DNA of 64,000 nucleotides from Hyphomicrobiales bacterium (GCA_900470095.1 UBZM01000010.1:62001-126000), one strand, 5' to 3'. Positions 8,998 to 17,870 are shown, numbered from the stretch's first letter. The notes: a model not told the origin generated them from the letters alone. A program made the numbers and translations.

Positions 8998-9313
8998 ATT
9001 TGAGTATCCGCTAGCAAAACTGGCGCCGAAGCAGGCGGACATTATCTCGGTAAGCGTCGAGAACGAGCGCCTGGACGCGCCCGTCCTGCAGCACGAATTC
9101 ACTGCTGGCTCATTCCGGTGAGCACTTCAAGGACGGACGCCGCCGACTTCATCACCCCCTCAACCGCCTTGTCCACGGCGCCGTGCGATTGGACTGCGCT
9201 CGCGGCCGTCCAGCGCGATCGGGCTAGGTTTCGTCGAGGCAGACACATCCCTGACCGCGACAGCAGCAGTGCGCCCTGGGATTGCGGTCCGAGCATCGTC
9301 CTCGCAAGCTTAC
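8998..9313. other. Gap between Nudix and GntR genes, no gene recognised
   Basis: About 315 bases. Several short open frames exist on both strands. On the minus strand two adjacent short stretches in different frames read somewhat like protein (9062-9000 and 9240-9099), which could be the decayed end of a gene, but neither has a start or a recognisable family. Confidence 0.3.
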
Positions 9314-9350
9314 TTGACATGGCCAATATCAATATCATTATCGATATTGA
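9314..9350 (+). promoter_or_regulatory. Promoter with overlapping inverted repeat for GntR operon
   Basis: TTGACA at 9314-9319, a 16-bp spacer, then CATTAT at 9336-9341 resemble -35 and -10 boxes. A perfect inverted repeat TCAATATC (9329-9336), spacer ATTATC, GATATTGA (9343-9350) lies across the -10 box and the start codon of the downstream regulator. The predicted transcription start falls at or next to the ATG at 9350, and no Shine-Dalgarno is present, so the mRNA may be leaderless. The palindrome is a natural autoregulatory operator for the GntR protein. Confidence 0.55.
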
Positions 9351-10000
9351 TGAACGCACTCATTCCCAACCAGATTCGCAGGCCCCGTGACGTCGTCTAC
9401 GAGTCACTGAAGCGACAGATCATGCTGAATGAGCTGCGCCCCGAGAGCGCGCTCACCGAGCTCGGCATGGCGCGTGAGCATGGTTGCAGCCAGGGCACGA
9501 TCCGCGAGGCGCTCCTGCGCTTGCAGGAGGACGGGCTCGTGACGCGCTCGGGACACCGCGGCACGATGGTCACCAGGCTCGACCCGGAGGAGGCGGAGGA
9601 AATTCTGGCTCTGCGCCGCCGGATCGAGATCCGTGGCGCCTTGCGGGCGGTACAGCATGTCGAGCGCGGCGGTCTGGAGCGGCTCTACGCCATACAGGCC
9701 GACATGGATGCTGCCGCTGCAGCCGGCGACGAATACGCCCTCATCATCCTCGACATGGCCTTCCACCTGACGATCTTCCGTCTGTCGGGACTGGACGCGC
9801 TCGAGCAGATCCTGACCCGCTGCACCCTGCATTCGCACCGCTCAAAGCTCTGGGCTCCGGGACATCGCCGCCCGCTGACCGAGACCGCGACACGCCACCG
9901 CTTGCTGATCGCCTTGCTCGAGGCTTGCGATGGCGAAGGCCTGTCGCGGGCGATGGCGGAGCATATCGATACGATCGTCCTGCGTGACGGAGCCGTCTGA
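9350..10000 (+). CDS. GntR-family regulator with FCD domain
   Basis: A 216-aa transcription factor. The N-terminal winged helix (about residues 8-75) has the GntR pattern, with the CSQGTIREALLRLQEDGLV recognition region. The C-terminal alpha-helical FCD ligand domain (about 85-216) has histidines in DMAFHLTIF, RHRLL and AEHIDTI that often bind a metal and a carboxylate ligand. The ATG at 9350 is chosen because an upstream extension in frame is not protein-like. It is the first gene of a plus-strand operon and shares 1 nt with the hydrolase start. It probably represses its own operon through the palindrome over its promoter; the inducer is unknown. Confidence 0.85.
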   Translation: MNALIPNQIRRPRDVVYESLKRQIMLNELRPESALTELGMAREHGCSQGTIREALLRLQEDGLVTRSGHRGTMVTRLDPEEAEEILALRRRIEIRGALRAVQHVERGGLERLYAIQADMDAAAAAGDEYALIILDMAFHLTIFRLSGLDALEQILTRCTLHSHRSKLWAPGHRRPLTETATRHRLLIALLEACDGEGLSRAMAEHIDTIVLRDGAV

Positions 10001-10986
10001 TGAAGATCTGGGTCGACCCGCAGATGCAGGTGATTCTGGAGCGGCTGCGCGCTGGTCCCGCCTTCGATTTCCGCTCCGCGCCGATTGCCGATGCACGCGC
10101 AACCGTCGATGCGGCAACATTGCCGTGGAGCGATGGCGCTCCGGCCATCCCGGCAAGCGATCTGGTCATTCCCACGGATGCCGGCGCGATGCGTGCGCGG
10201 CTTTACCGGCCCGAAGGCGCGCAGGCAGCGTCCGTCATTGTCTATGCCCATGGCGGCGGCTGGACCTTCGGCTCGATCGAGACCCATGACGGCACGATGC
10301 GCAATCTCGCGGTGGCAGCGGGCTGCGCCGTGCTGGGTGTCGATTACAGGCTCGCTCCGGAACACCCGTTCCCAGCGCCGCTCGACGATCTCCTGGCCAG
10401 CATCGCCTTCGTTGAACGCGGCGGCCTGGGCACGCCCATACCGGCGGAGCAGATCGCGATCGCCGGCGATTCCGCCGGCGCCAACCTGGCGCTGGCAGCC
10501 CAGCTGCGCCGGCGCGACGAGGGCTTGCCGCCGCTATCCGCCGCTGCATTGTTCTACGGCTGCTACGAGCCAGACTTCTCGACGGCGAGCCATGCGGCCT
10601 TCGGCGGCGGCGACTACCTGCTCACCAGCGCCAACATGCGTTGGTACTGGAGCAATTTCCTTGGCGACGAGCCGGACGAGACGAAGAGTCTGGCCGCACC
10701 CGCCCGGGCAGCGCTTGCCGGCCTGCCGCCGCTCTATCTCTCCGCCGCAGGGCTCGATCCGCTGCGCGACGACACCATCCGGCTGGCCCAGCGCCTGGGC
10801 GAGGCCGGTGTGTCCTTCCGTTTCGACCATGTTCCCGGCGTCGTGCACGGCTGCCTGCGCATGAGCAGGGAACTCTCGGCCGCCGCCGACATGATCGCGG
10901 CTGGCGGCCGCCACATTGCCAACCACCTCAACGATAAAAAAACCGGAGGAAACCAACCATGGAACGCAGGACTTTCATCAAGTTAG
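10000..10986 (+). CDS. Alpha/beta hydrolase, hormone-sensitive-lipase type
   Basis: A 328-aa esterase-like protein. The oxyanion-hole motif HGGGW is at 84-88, the nucleophile elbow GDSAG has S158, and the likely acid and base are D253 and H283. This matches the bacterial HSL/BD-FAE branch. There is no signal peptide, so it acts in the cytoplasm. It is translationally coupled to the GntR gene (TGATG) and its 3' end overlaps the solute-binding-protein gene by 28 nt. The context suggests it removes an ester group from the imported compound, for instance an acylated sugar; that substrate is inference. Confidence 0.85.
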   Translation: MKIWVDPQMQVILERLRAGPAFDFRSAPIADARATVDAATLPWSDGAPAIPASDLVIPTDAGAMRARLYRPEGAQAASVIVYAHGGGWTFGSIETHDGTMRNLAVAAGCAVLGVDYRLAPEHPFPAPLDDLLASIAFVERGGLGTPIPAEQIAIAGDSAGANLALAAQLRRRDEGLPPLSAAALFYGCYEPDFSTASHAAFGGGDYLLTSANMRWYWSNFLGDEPDETKSLAAPARAALAGLPPLYLSAAGLDPLRDDTIRLAQRLGEAGVSFRFDHVPGVVHGCLRMSRELSAAADMIAAGGRHIANHLNDKKTGGNQPWNAGLSSS

Positions 10987-12179
10987 CGGGCGCCAGCGCT
11001 CTCGCCAGCCCTCTTGCCCGCCCGGCCATCGCCCAAGGCACCACAACGGTGCGCTGGTGGTATCATTTCGACAACCCGCAGCATTCGCCGGCCGAGCTTA
11101 TCGCCAAGTTCGAGGCAGCGAATCCCGGCATCAAGGTCCAGGCCGAGAGCATCCCCTGGGGCGGTGGAAACGACTACCAGACCCGGCTCTTTGCCGCCCT
11201 CGTCGCGGGCAACGGACCCGACTGCGCGATGGTGCGGTTGTCCTGGGCTGCGCGCTTCCAGCAGATGAAGGCGCTCTCCCCGATCGATGACCTGATCGCC
11301 GGCTGGGACGGGCGCAGCGACATTGCGGACAACATCTGGAAGATCAACAGGGGCGCCGACGGCAAGCAATATTACCTGCCTCTGCAATATGTCGTGCTCT
11401 ATCTCTATTATCGGCAGGACCTGTTGGAGCAGGCGGGGCTGAAACCGCCGGGAACCTTCGATGAATTCCGTGCGGCGGCCAAGGCCCTCACGAAGGGCGA
11501 TGTCTCGGGCTTCGGCTTGCGCGGCGGCGCAGGTGGCTTCGATCACTGGGGGCCGTTCGTGCTCGGCGGCGGCGCCAATTTCGAGAAGGGCGGAATGGTC
11601 AGCGACAAGGCGCTCGCAGCCAACCGCTGGTTCGTGGACCTCACCGTCAAGGATAAGGTGGTGCCGGCCTCGGCCCCGACCGACAGCTTCCGGCAGATCG
11701 TCGATACCTTCAAGGCCGGTAGGACCGCCATGACCATCCACCATGTCGGCTCGGCCAACGAGATCGTCGGCGTGCTCGGCGACAAGGTTTCGGCTGTGCC
11801 GGTCCCGCGTGGCCCGGACGGCAAGGGCTGGACCTATTTCGGCGACGAGTCCAACGCCGTCTTCGCCGCCAGCAAGGCCAGGGAGGCGGCCTTCAAATGG
11901 TGCGCCTTCCTCTCCACGGCCGAGAACAACGTCGTGCTGAACAAGTTCACCGGGCAGTTGCCGATCGCGACCTCGGCGGCCAAGGACTGGACGCTGCACC
12001 CCAAGCGCTTCGTCGATGCGAGCGCGGCCTCGCTGCCATTCGCGGCCTCGCTGCCGGATTCGCCCAAGACGCCGGATTTCATCGCCCGGATCTGGCCGGC
12101 CAACATGCAACGGGCGCTGCTCGGCCAGATCCAGCCTGACGAGATGATGCGCGCCATCGAGCAGCATTTTCACGGCTGA
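10959..12179 (+). CDS. ABC sugar importer, periplasmic binding protein (Tat signal)
   Basis: A 406-aa family-1 (MalE/UgpB-type) extracellular binding protein. The N-terminus MERRTFIKLAG carries a twin-arginine motif, and a hydrophobic stretch ends ARPAIA before cleavage, so export is probably by Tat in folded form. The ATG at 10959 has GGAGGA 8 nt upstream. It is followed by a stable hairpin and two permease genes. The family usually binds oligosaccharides, glycerol-phosphodiesters or similar polyols. No ATP-binding subunit is encoded in this operon. Confidence 0.88.
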   Translation: MERRTFIKLAGASALASPLARPAIAQGTTTVRWWYHFDNPQHSPAELIAKFEAANPGIKVQAESIPWGGGNDYQTRLFAALVAGNGPDCAMVRLSWAARFQQMKALSPIDDLIAGWDGRSDIADNIWKINRGADGKQYYLPLQYVVLYLYYRQDLLEQAGLKPPGTFDEFRAAAKALTKGDVSGFGLRGGAGGFDHWGPFVLGGGANFEKGGMVSDKALAANRWFVDLTVKDKVVPASAPTDSFRQIVDTFKAGRTAMTIHHVGSANEIVGVLGDKVSAVPVPRGPDGKGWTYFGDESNAVFAASKAREAAFKWCAFLSTAENNVVLNKFTGQLPIATSAAKDWTLHPKRFVDASAASLPFAASLPDSPKTPDFIARIWPANMQRALLGQIQPDEMMRAIEQHFHG

Positions 12180-12186
12180 CGGGATT

Positions 12187-12214
12187 GGCGGCGGCCGGGC
12201 CCCCGGCTGCCGCC
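12187..12214 (+). terminator. Strong hairpin between binding protein and permease genes
   Basis: GGCGGCGGCCGGG pairs with CCCGGCTGCCGCC across a two-base loop (13 bp, one G-T). No T-run follows. It lies 7 nt after the binding-protein stop. Hairpins here in importer operons commonly protect the 5' transcript and give excess binding protein over permease. Confidence 0.6.
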
Positions 12215-12243
12215 TCCAGCCCTCGCTTCGACAGGTTTGAATC

Positions 12244-13149
12244 GTGACTTCGCTTACCCTCGCGCACAGGCAGCCTCTCGGCCGCAGCCTGACGCCCTTC
12301 TGGTTCCTTCTGCCGGCGATCCTGGTCACAGCGGGCGTCGTCCTGATCCCCGTCGCGCAGACGGCCTGGCTCAGCCTTCAGGATTACCTGCTCTACGATC
12401 CCGACAACGCCCGCTTCGTCGGACTGGGTAACTTCGCCAGGATCGCGCGAGACGAGGTTTTCTGGATATCCCTGGGCCAATCCTTCATCTGGATCATTGG
12501 CGTGGTCGGCCTGCAATTCCTGCTCGGGCTCGCCGCCGCCCTGCTGCTCAACCAGAGCTTCTGGTGGCGCGGACTGGCGCGTTCGCTCGTGATCATTCCC
12601 TGGGCGCTGCCGAGCGTCATCATCGGGTTGATGTGGACCTGGATGTACGACTTCAATCTCGGCGTCATCAACGACATCGCGATGCGTCTCGGCCTGATCG
12701 CAGCGCCGATCGCCTGGCTGGCGCGGCCCGATACCGCGCTTTACGCCATCATGCTGGCGCTGATCTGGCAGGGCTTCCCCTTCTTCGCCGTCACCATTCT
12801 GGCGGGCCTGCAGACGGTGCCGGCGGAGCTCTATGAGGCGGCAGAGATCGATGGTGCCACCGCCCGCCAGCAGCTCTTCTACGTCACCCTGCCCTCGATC
12901 GCCGATGTCATCGCGACCGCGCTGTTGCTGCGCACGATCTGGGTCGCGAACTCGCTCGACGTGATCCTGGTCATGACCGGCGGCGGTCCGGGCTACGCGA
13001 CCCATACACTGCCGCTCTACGCCTTCCTGCGCGCCTCGAGCAGCATGGAATTCGGCTACGGCGCGGCGCTGGCATTGATCCTCACGGCGATGCTGCTTGG
13101 CGTCGTCTATCTCTATGTCAGGCGAGCCGCCCGGGGCATCGAGACATGA
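12244..13149 (+). CDS. ABC sugar importer permease, MalF/UgpA type
   Basis: A 301-aa inner-membrane permease starting at a GTG. Hydrophobic helices begin at about residue 18 and total roughly six. The cytoplasmic EAA coupling loop is seen as YEAAEIDGATARQQ about two-thirds along, where the ATPase docks. It pairs with the downstream MalG-type permease, which overlaps it by 4 nt (ATGA), and receives substrate from the upstream binding protein. The matching ATPase is absent nearby and must come from another locus. Confidence 0.9.
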   Translation: MTSLTLAHRQPLGRSLTPFWFLLPAILVTAGVVLIPVAQTAWLSLQDYLLYDPDNARFVGLGNFARIARDEVFWISLGQSFIWIIGVVGLQFLLGLAAALLLNQSFWWRGLARSLVIIPWALPSVIIGLMWTWMYDFNLGVINDIAMRLGLIAAPIAWLARPDTALYAIMLALIWQGFPFFAVTILAGLQTVPAELYEAAEIDGATARQQLFYVTLPSIADVIATALLLRTIWVANSLDVILVMTGGGPGYATHTLPLYAFLRASSSMEFGYGAALALILTAMLLGVVYLYVRRAARGIET

Positions 13150-13982
13150 TCGAACGCCGCACCAGAATCCGGCGCGTCCTGGAGGTGGAGCTTCCCGTCC
13201 TCCTCATCGTTCTCTTCGCGCTCGGCCCCTATGTCTGGATGATCCTGACCTCGCTGAAGCCCCAGGCGGAGCTCTCGGCCTGGCCGCTCCACTACTGGCC
13301 ACGGGAGGCGACACTCGAGCATTACCGCGATCTGATTGCCCGCACGAGCTTCGCCGGCAGCCTCGGCAACAGCCTGATCATTGCGGTCGGCGCCAGCGTG
13401 CTCGGCCTCGGTGTCAGCATCCCCGCAGCCTACGCCTTCTCGCGCTTCCGCTTCTCCGGCCGGCGGGGGCTTTTGACCGGGTTCCTCGTCATCAACATGT
13501 TCCCGGTCGTGCTGCTCATCATCCCGCTCTTCCTGATGATGCGCCGGCTCGGGCTGATCGACACCTATCTCGGCGTCATTCTCGGTCATTCGACCTTCTC
13601 GATCCCCTTCGCGATCTGGATGCTGACGAGTTATTTCAATGCGATCCCCAAGGATCTCGACGAAGCGGCGATGATCGACGGCGCCAGCCGCCTGCAGACC
13701 ATCCGCCTCATCATCCTGCCCCTGCTGATGCCCGGCGTCGTCACGGCTGGCATCTACATCTTCATCACCTCCTGGAACGAATACCTCTTCGCGATGATGC
13801 TCTCGGGCCAGGCGGTGCGCACCGTCACGGTCGCGCTCCAGCTCTTCATCGGCGAGTTCACCATCCAGTGGGGACTTCTCACGGCCGGCGGCACCCTGAT
13901 CGCGCTGCCGGTCACCTTCCTCTTCCTTCTGGTGCAAAGGCGGCTCGTGGGCGGGCTCACGGCCGGTGCGGTGAAATCATGA
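13146..13982 (+). CDS. ABC sugar importer permease, MalG/UgpE type
   Basis: A 278-aa permease with about six membrane helices and the EAA loop DEAAMIDGASRLQ. It is the second half of the heterodimeric channel with the preceding MalF-type permease. Start and stop each overlap the neighbouring genes by 4 nt (ATGA), so the whole set is likely translated as one coupled block. The frame on its 3' side passes straight into the epimerase-like gene. Confidence 0.9.
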   Translation: MIERRTRIRRVLEVELPVLLIVLFALGPYVWMILTSLKPQAELSAWPLHYWPREATLEHYRDLIARTSFAGSLGNSLIIAVGASVLGLGVSIPAAYAFSRFRFSGRRGLLTGFLVINMFPVVLLIIPLFLMMRRLGLIDTYLGVILGHSTFSIPFAIWMLTSYFNAIPKDLDEAAMIDGASRLQTIRLIILPLLMPGVVTAGIYIFITSWNEYLFAMMLSGQAVRTVTVALQLFIGEFTIQWGLLTAGGTLIALPVTFLFLLVQRRLVGGLTAGAVKS

Positions 13983-14866
13983 CGACAAATCCGATCGGGG
14001 TTATCTCGATGTTCTATGCGCGGCCCTTCACGCGCGAGCATTTCGGCTGCTTCCAGCGGATGAAACGGGCGGGAGCCGATGTCGTCGAGCTGCTGGTGCC
14101 GGAGCCGGGTGAGCTCGATCTGGGCGAGACCCGCGCTGCCATCGCCGATGCCGGCCTCTCCTGCGTGCTCGCCGCCCGGGTCAACCTCAACCGCGACCTT
14201 GCCAGCGGCGATGCCGGCGCCCACCATGCGGGCATCACCTATCTCGAAACATGCGTCGATGTTGCCGCAGCTCTTGGCGCAGCCATTGTCGGAGGGCCGC
14301 TCTATGGCGCGCCCCTCGTTTTCGCCGGCCGAGCTCCCGCCCCCGTCGACGACGATGAGCGCAAGCGCCGCATCGACGCCATCGTCGTCGGCCTCTCGCA
14401 GGCTGGGAAGCGCGCCGCCGACTTCGGCATCCAGTTCGGCGTCGAACCGCTCAACCGCTTCGAGACCGATATCTGCAATACGACCCGTCACGCACTCGAA
14501 ATCGTCGAGCGCGTGGACAATCCCGCCATCGGCGTGATGCTCGATACCTTCCACATGAACATGGAGGAATTCGATCTCTCCGATGCCATCCGGCAGGCAG
14601 GATCGAAACTCGTGCATTTCCAGGCCAACGAGAACAATCGCGGCTTCGTCGGCTCCGGCCATATCGACTGGCCTGCGATCGCCCGTGCGCTGCGCGACGT
14701 CGCCTATCGCGGGCCGATCGTGCTCGAACCGTTCCGACGCCGCGACGAGCGAGCCGGCACTCCCCTGGCCCAGTGGCGTGCGCCCACCGAGAACGAAGAC
14801 GAACCGCTGGCCGCCAGCGTCGCCTTCCTGAAGACCGCCCTCGCATTCGCCGGGAGGACGGCATGA
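13979..14866 (+). CDS. TIM-barrel sugar isomerase/epimerase, ketose-3-epimerase-like
   Basis: A 295-aa AP-endonuclease-2-type TIM barrel, started at the ATG at 13979 because the long open frame before it overlaps the permease. Four candidate metal ligands are visible: E156 (GVEPLNRFETD), D189 (MLDTFHMNMEE), H213 and E250 (IVLEPF). Their spacing (33, 24, 37) is close to that of D-psicose/D-tagatose 3-epimerases (33, 26, 35), and the NRFETDICNT and DTFHMN signatures fit the same family. It probably interconverts a ketose or keto-sugar delivered by the importer. Substrate unproven. Confidence 0.82.
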   Translation: MTTNPIGVISMFYARPFTREHFGCFQRMKRAGADVVELLVPEPGELDLGETRAAIADAGLSCVLAARVNLNRDLASGDAGAHHAGITYLETCVDVAAALGAAIVGGPLYGAPLVFAGRAPAPVDDDERKRRIDAIVVGLSQAGKRAADFGIQFGVEPLNRFETDICNTTRHALEIVERVDNPAIGVMLDTFHMNMEEFDLSDAIRQAGSKLVHFQANENNRGFVGSGHIDWPAIARALRDVAYRGPIVLEPFRRRDERAGTPLAQWRAPTENEDEPLAASVAFLKTALAFAGRTA

Positions 14867-15876
14867 CTGGTTCCAGGACAGGCGCGCTTCGGGTCGGCTG
14901 GATCGGCTGTGGCGTCCACGCCAACGAAATGCTGCTGCCGCAGCTGACGCGGCATGATGTCGAGATCACAGCGCTCTGCGACACGGATGAGGCGCGGTTG
15001 AATACCACCGGCCGGCGCTACGGCGTCCCCGAGGCCGGCCGCCTGCGCGACTGGCGTAGCCTGCTGTCCCGTGACGATCTCGACGCGGTCGGCCTCGCGG
15101 TCGGTCCTGCCCTGCATCACGAGATCGGATTGGCAGCGATCGCACGCGGCTTGCCGCTCTTCATCGAGAAGCCGCCGGCCCCAACGGCGCGACAAGCGGC
15201 CGAACTGGCCGAAGCGGCCGCACGCCGCAAGGTGCCGGTCGTGCTCGGCTTCATGAAGCGCTATTCGACTGCCAACCGCATTGCCGCCAACGTCATCCGC
15301 ACGAAGGAGTTCGGCGATACCGCGAGCTTCCTCGGCGAGTACATGACCGCGCCGACCTATTTCGCGGGGAATCCGGATTATTCCGGCTTTTACCTGCATC
15401 ATTGCGTGCATTATTTCGACCTCGTGCCGCACCTGATGGGCGAAGTCGCGAGCGTGAGCGCGAGGCGGCACGAACTGGCGCCGGGCAAGCTGCTGCTCCA
15501 TGTCGATTTCCGCTTTGCCAATGGTGGCATCGGCACCCTGGTCTTGGGCACGCATCAGTCGCGCGGCACGCCGATGGAATGGTGGCAGGTGATGGGCGAC
15601 CATACCCGCGTCGAGGTCCGCAATGTCCATGAAGTCCGCTATTTCAGAGCGCCCCCCTTCAAGGTCTCACGGGCCGAGGCCAGCCTGATCGATGGCGAAG
15701 ACACCTTGGTCTGGGAGCCGAATCTGACGGCCGCCGCCAACGAGGACCACAAGGGCTATCACGCGCTTCTCGGCGACTTCGTTCGTGCGGCACGCGGCGA
15801 GCCGACGACCGCACCGAACGCGGCCGATGGCGCTGCCGCCATGGCGCTGCTCGAACAGGTCGTCGCCGAGCGTTGA
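14863..15876 (+). CDS. Gfo/Idh/MocA-family oxidoreductase
   Basis: A 337-aa NAD(P)-dependent dehydrogenase. The Rossmann motif VGWIGCGVHANEM is at 11-23, the EKP motif that binds nicotinamide and substrate is at 102-104, and the active-site region holds D186 and H190 (HYFDLVPHLMG). The ATG at 14863 overlaps the epimerase stop by 4 nt. With the epimerase it suggests oxidation or reduction of a sugar or cyclitol, as in inositol or 3-keto-glycoside routes. It is the last gene of the operon and converges with the minus-strand GntR gene 50 nt away. Confidence 0.88.
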   Translation: MTGSRTGALRVGWIGCGVHANEMLLPQLTRHDVEITALCDTDEARLNTTGRRYGVPEAGRLRDWRSLLSRDDLDAVGLAVGPALHHEIGLAAIARGLPLFIEKPPAPTARQAAELAEAAARRKVPVVLGFMKRYSTANRIAANVIRTKEFGDTASFLGEYMTAPTYFAGNPDYSGFYLHHCVHYFDLVPHLMGEVASVSARRHELAPGKLLLHVDFRFANGGIGTLVLGTHQSRGTPMEWWQVMGDHTRVEVRNVHEVRYFRAPPFKVSRAEASLIDGEDTLVWEPNLTAAANEDHKGYHALLGDFVRAARGEPTTAPNAADGAAAMALLEQVVAER

Positions 15877-15926
15877 GTCTGCTTGCGCCCCCTTCGGGAC
15901 GCTGCGCCTCTGCGCCTGGGAGCCTG

Positions 15927-16829
15927 CTAGGGGGCGAGGAGCGGCCGGATGCTGGATAGGTTCTCGATCGTGTGGGCGAGATGTTGCCGCAGCCTCTCGG
16001 CCGCCTCCTCCTGGCGGCCGGCGGCCAGGCTATCGAGAATGGCGAGATGCTCCTCGCATTGCCTCCGATAGCGTTTGCGGTCGAGCATCGAACGATAGGA
16101 CAGCAGCCGGCGGATGCGGTTGATCCGTCGGATCGTCTCCAGAAAGAACGGATTTCCGGAGCCGGCGACGATCGTCTCGTGGAAGCGGACACCGCGTTCG
16201 TGGAGCGCGTCCGCGCTGTCTGTCTCGATCGCTCCGTCGAGGAGCCTCCGCTCGGCAGCCCTGCAAGCAGCGATGCTCTCGGGCGCAAGATGATAGCCGG
16301 GTTCGAGCAATGCGGCAGGCTCCAGCGCCAGCCGCAGACGGTAGGTCTGCTCGAGGCTCTCCGGGGTGGTGAGAACCGGCGTGAAGCTCCAGCCATAGCC
16401 GGCGCGGCGCTCGGCCCAGCCCTCCTGGCTGATCCGCGTCAGGACTGCATGGAGTTCGGCACGGGTCAGTCCGTAGCTGTCCCTGAGATCGGACTCGGTG
16501 ACGTGTTCGGACAACCGGCCGCGCAGATGGTCGTCGGCGATGCGGAAATAGGCCTTCGTGACGCCGTCCTGCTCGGCGAGGCCAAGGGCTTCGCCGGAGG
16601 GAGGCGTCCCCTGAGCGACAAAATAGCCGCGATTGTGCTCGTGGCTCAGGACGCCCTTGTCGGCAAGCAGTTGCAAGGCCTGACCGACGGGAAAACGCGA
16701 CACGCCGAAACGCGTCGCGATATCCTGTGAGCGCAGATGTGTCCCGGCGCCCAGATGCCCCTCTCGGATCTGATCGAGAATCTGAGCTGCGAGCGGGATC
16801 GCCAGGTCTCGTCTCCCACTGCCTGCCAT
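15927..16829 (-). CDS. GntR-family regulator with an apparent second winged helix
   Basis: I use the ATG at 16829 (300 aa); a GTG at 16883 would add 18 residues of low-complexity sequence. Residues about 7-70 form the GntR winged helix (SQDIATRFGVSRFPVGQAL). Between it and the FCD domain there is an extra segment of about 50 residues, near 100-150, that again reads like a winged helix (DLRDSYGLTRAELHAVLTRI then a G-Y-G-W turn). The rest is an FCD-like helical effector domain. It is likely to control either the convergent sugar operon or the Bug/aconitase genes upstream on the same strand. Confidence 0.78.
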   Translation of the reverse strand: MAGSGRRDLAIPLAAQILDQIREGHLGAGTHLRSQDIATRFGVSRFPVGQALQLLADKGVLSHEHNRGYFVAQGTPPSGEALGLAEQDGVTKAYFRIADDHLRGRLSEHVTESDLRDSYGLTRAELHAVLTRISQEGWAERRAGYGWSFTPVLTTPESLEQTYRLRLALEPAALLEPGYHLAPESIAACRAAERRLLDGAIETDSADALHERGVRFHETIVAGSGNPFFLETIRRINRIRRLLSYRSMLDRKRYRRQCEEHLAILDSLAAGRQEEAAERLRQHLAHTIENLSSIRPLLAP

Positions 16830-16901
16830 CGTCCCAGCCCTGCCGGCGCGAGCGCCCCCGACAGTGGCTCTAGGTGATGACACGTCTCGCAGGCAAGGTG
16901 C

Positions 16902-17870
16902 CTATTTCACCAGACCGATCGTGCGCAGGATGTCACCGACCCGAACCTGCTCTTCCCTGAGGAAGGCTGCGAAGGGCTCCCCGGCAAGATAGTAGTCGTC
17001 CCAGCCGCGCGCCTTCAGCAGCGCTTTCCACTCGCCGCTCGCAACCATCGTATCGAAGAGCTTCGTCAACTGAGCCTTCTGTTGGGCGTTGATGCCCGGC
17101 GCAGCCATGACCGCTCGCCAGTTGACCACCTCGACATCGTAGCCGAGTTCCTTCAGCGTCGGCACATCGACGCCGTCCAGCCGCTTGCCCGAGGAAATGG
17201 CCAGCGCGCGCAGCTTGCCGGCCTTGATCTGGCCCTCGAACTCGCCATAGCCGGAAACGCCAGCCGTGACACGGCCTCCGAGCATGGCCGCAAGCGCCTC
17301 CCCGCCACCGGAGAATGCGACATAGTTGACCTTGCCGGCATCAGCGCCGGCCACCTTCGTCACGAGCGCAGCAAGAATATGGTCGGCCCCCCCGGCCGAT
17401 CCACCGGCCCAGGTTACTCGAGCGACGTCGGACGTGATCGCGGCGAGGAAGTCCTTCATCGACTTGTGTGGAGACGTCTCGGGAACGACGATGACCAGCG
17501 GATCGCCGGTGAGACGCGCAAGCGGCGTCACCTGGTCCAGCGTGACCGGCGACTTGTTGGTCAGGATCGCCCCGACCATGGTGATGCCGTTGACCAGGAG
17601 CTGGTTCGGATCGCCCTTGGCACCGTTGATGAACTGGGCAAGCCCGATCGTGCCGCCGGCACCGGTGACATTCGTGACCTGGACGCCGCGGACCGCCTTC
17701 GTCTCGGTCAGCACCTGCTGGATCGAGCGGGCGGCGCCATCCCAACCACCGCCTGGCCCGGCGGGTGCGATGATCTTGAGTTCCTGCGGCGGCGTCTGGG
17801 CCGTCGCCAGTTCTGGCGTCATCGCCATCGCGGCAAGCAGGCCCGCTGCGAAAATTCTGCCGATGGTCAT
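16902..17870 (-). CDS. Tripartite tricarboxylate transporter binding protein, TctC/Bug family
   Basis: A 322-aa periplasmic protein starting at the ATG at 17870, which places a clean signal peptide (ending ELATAQ) at the N-terminus; the longer open frame is not protein-like. The mature part has the Bug-family [12 protein letters not shown] loop and the two-lobed layout. These proteins bind carboxylates such as citrate or aromatic acids and normally feed TctA/TctB membrane proteins. Neither TctA nor TctB is nearby, which is common for Bug proteins. It lies 44 nt downstream of the aconitase gene and upstream of the GntR gene, suggesting one organic-acid unit. Confidence 0.88.
   Translation of the reverse strand: MTIGRIFAAGLLAAMAMTPELATAQTPPQELKIIAPAGPGGGWDGAARSIQQVLTETKAVRGVQVTNVTGAGGTIGLAQFINGAKGDPNQLLVNGITMVGAILTNKSPVTLDQVTPLARLTGDPLVIVVPETSPHKSMKDFLAAITSDVARVTWAGGSAGGADHILAALVTKVAGADAGKVNYVAFSGGGEALAAMLGGRVTAGVSGYGEFEGQIKAGKLRALAISSGKRLDGVDVPTLKELGYDVEVVNWRAVMAAPGINAQQKAQLTKLFDTMVASGEWKALLKARGWDDYYLAGEPFAAFLREEQVRVGDILRTIGLVK

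Noticed and set aside
13097-13978. Upstream extension of the epimerase-like frame
   Set aside because: It overlaps the MalG-type permease fully, and that part has no protein-like pattern; the ATG at 13979 starts the family sequence.
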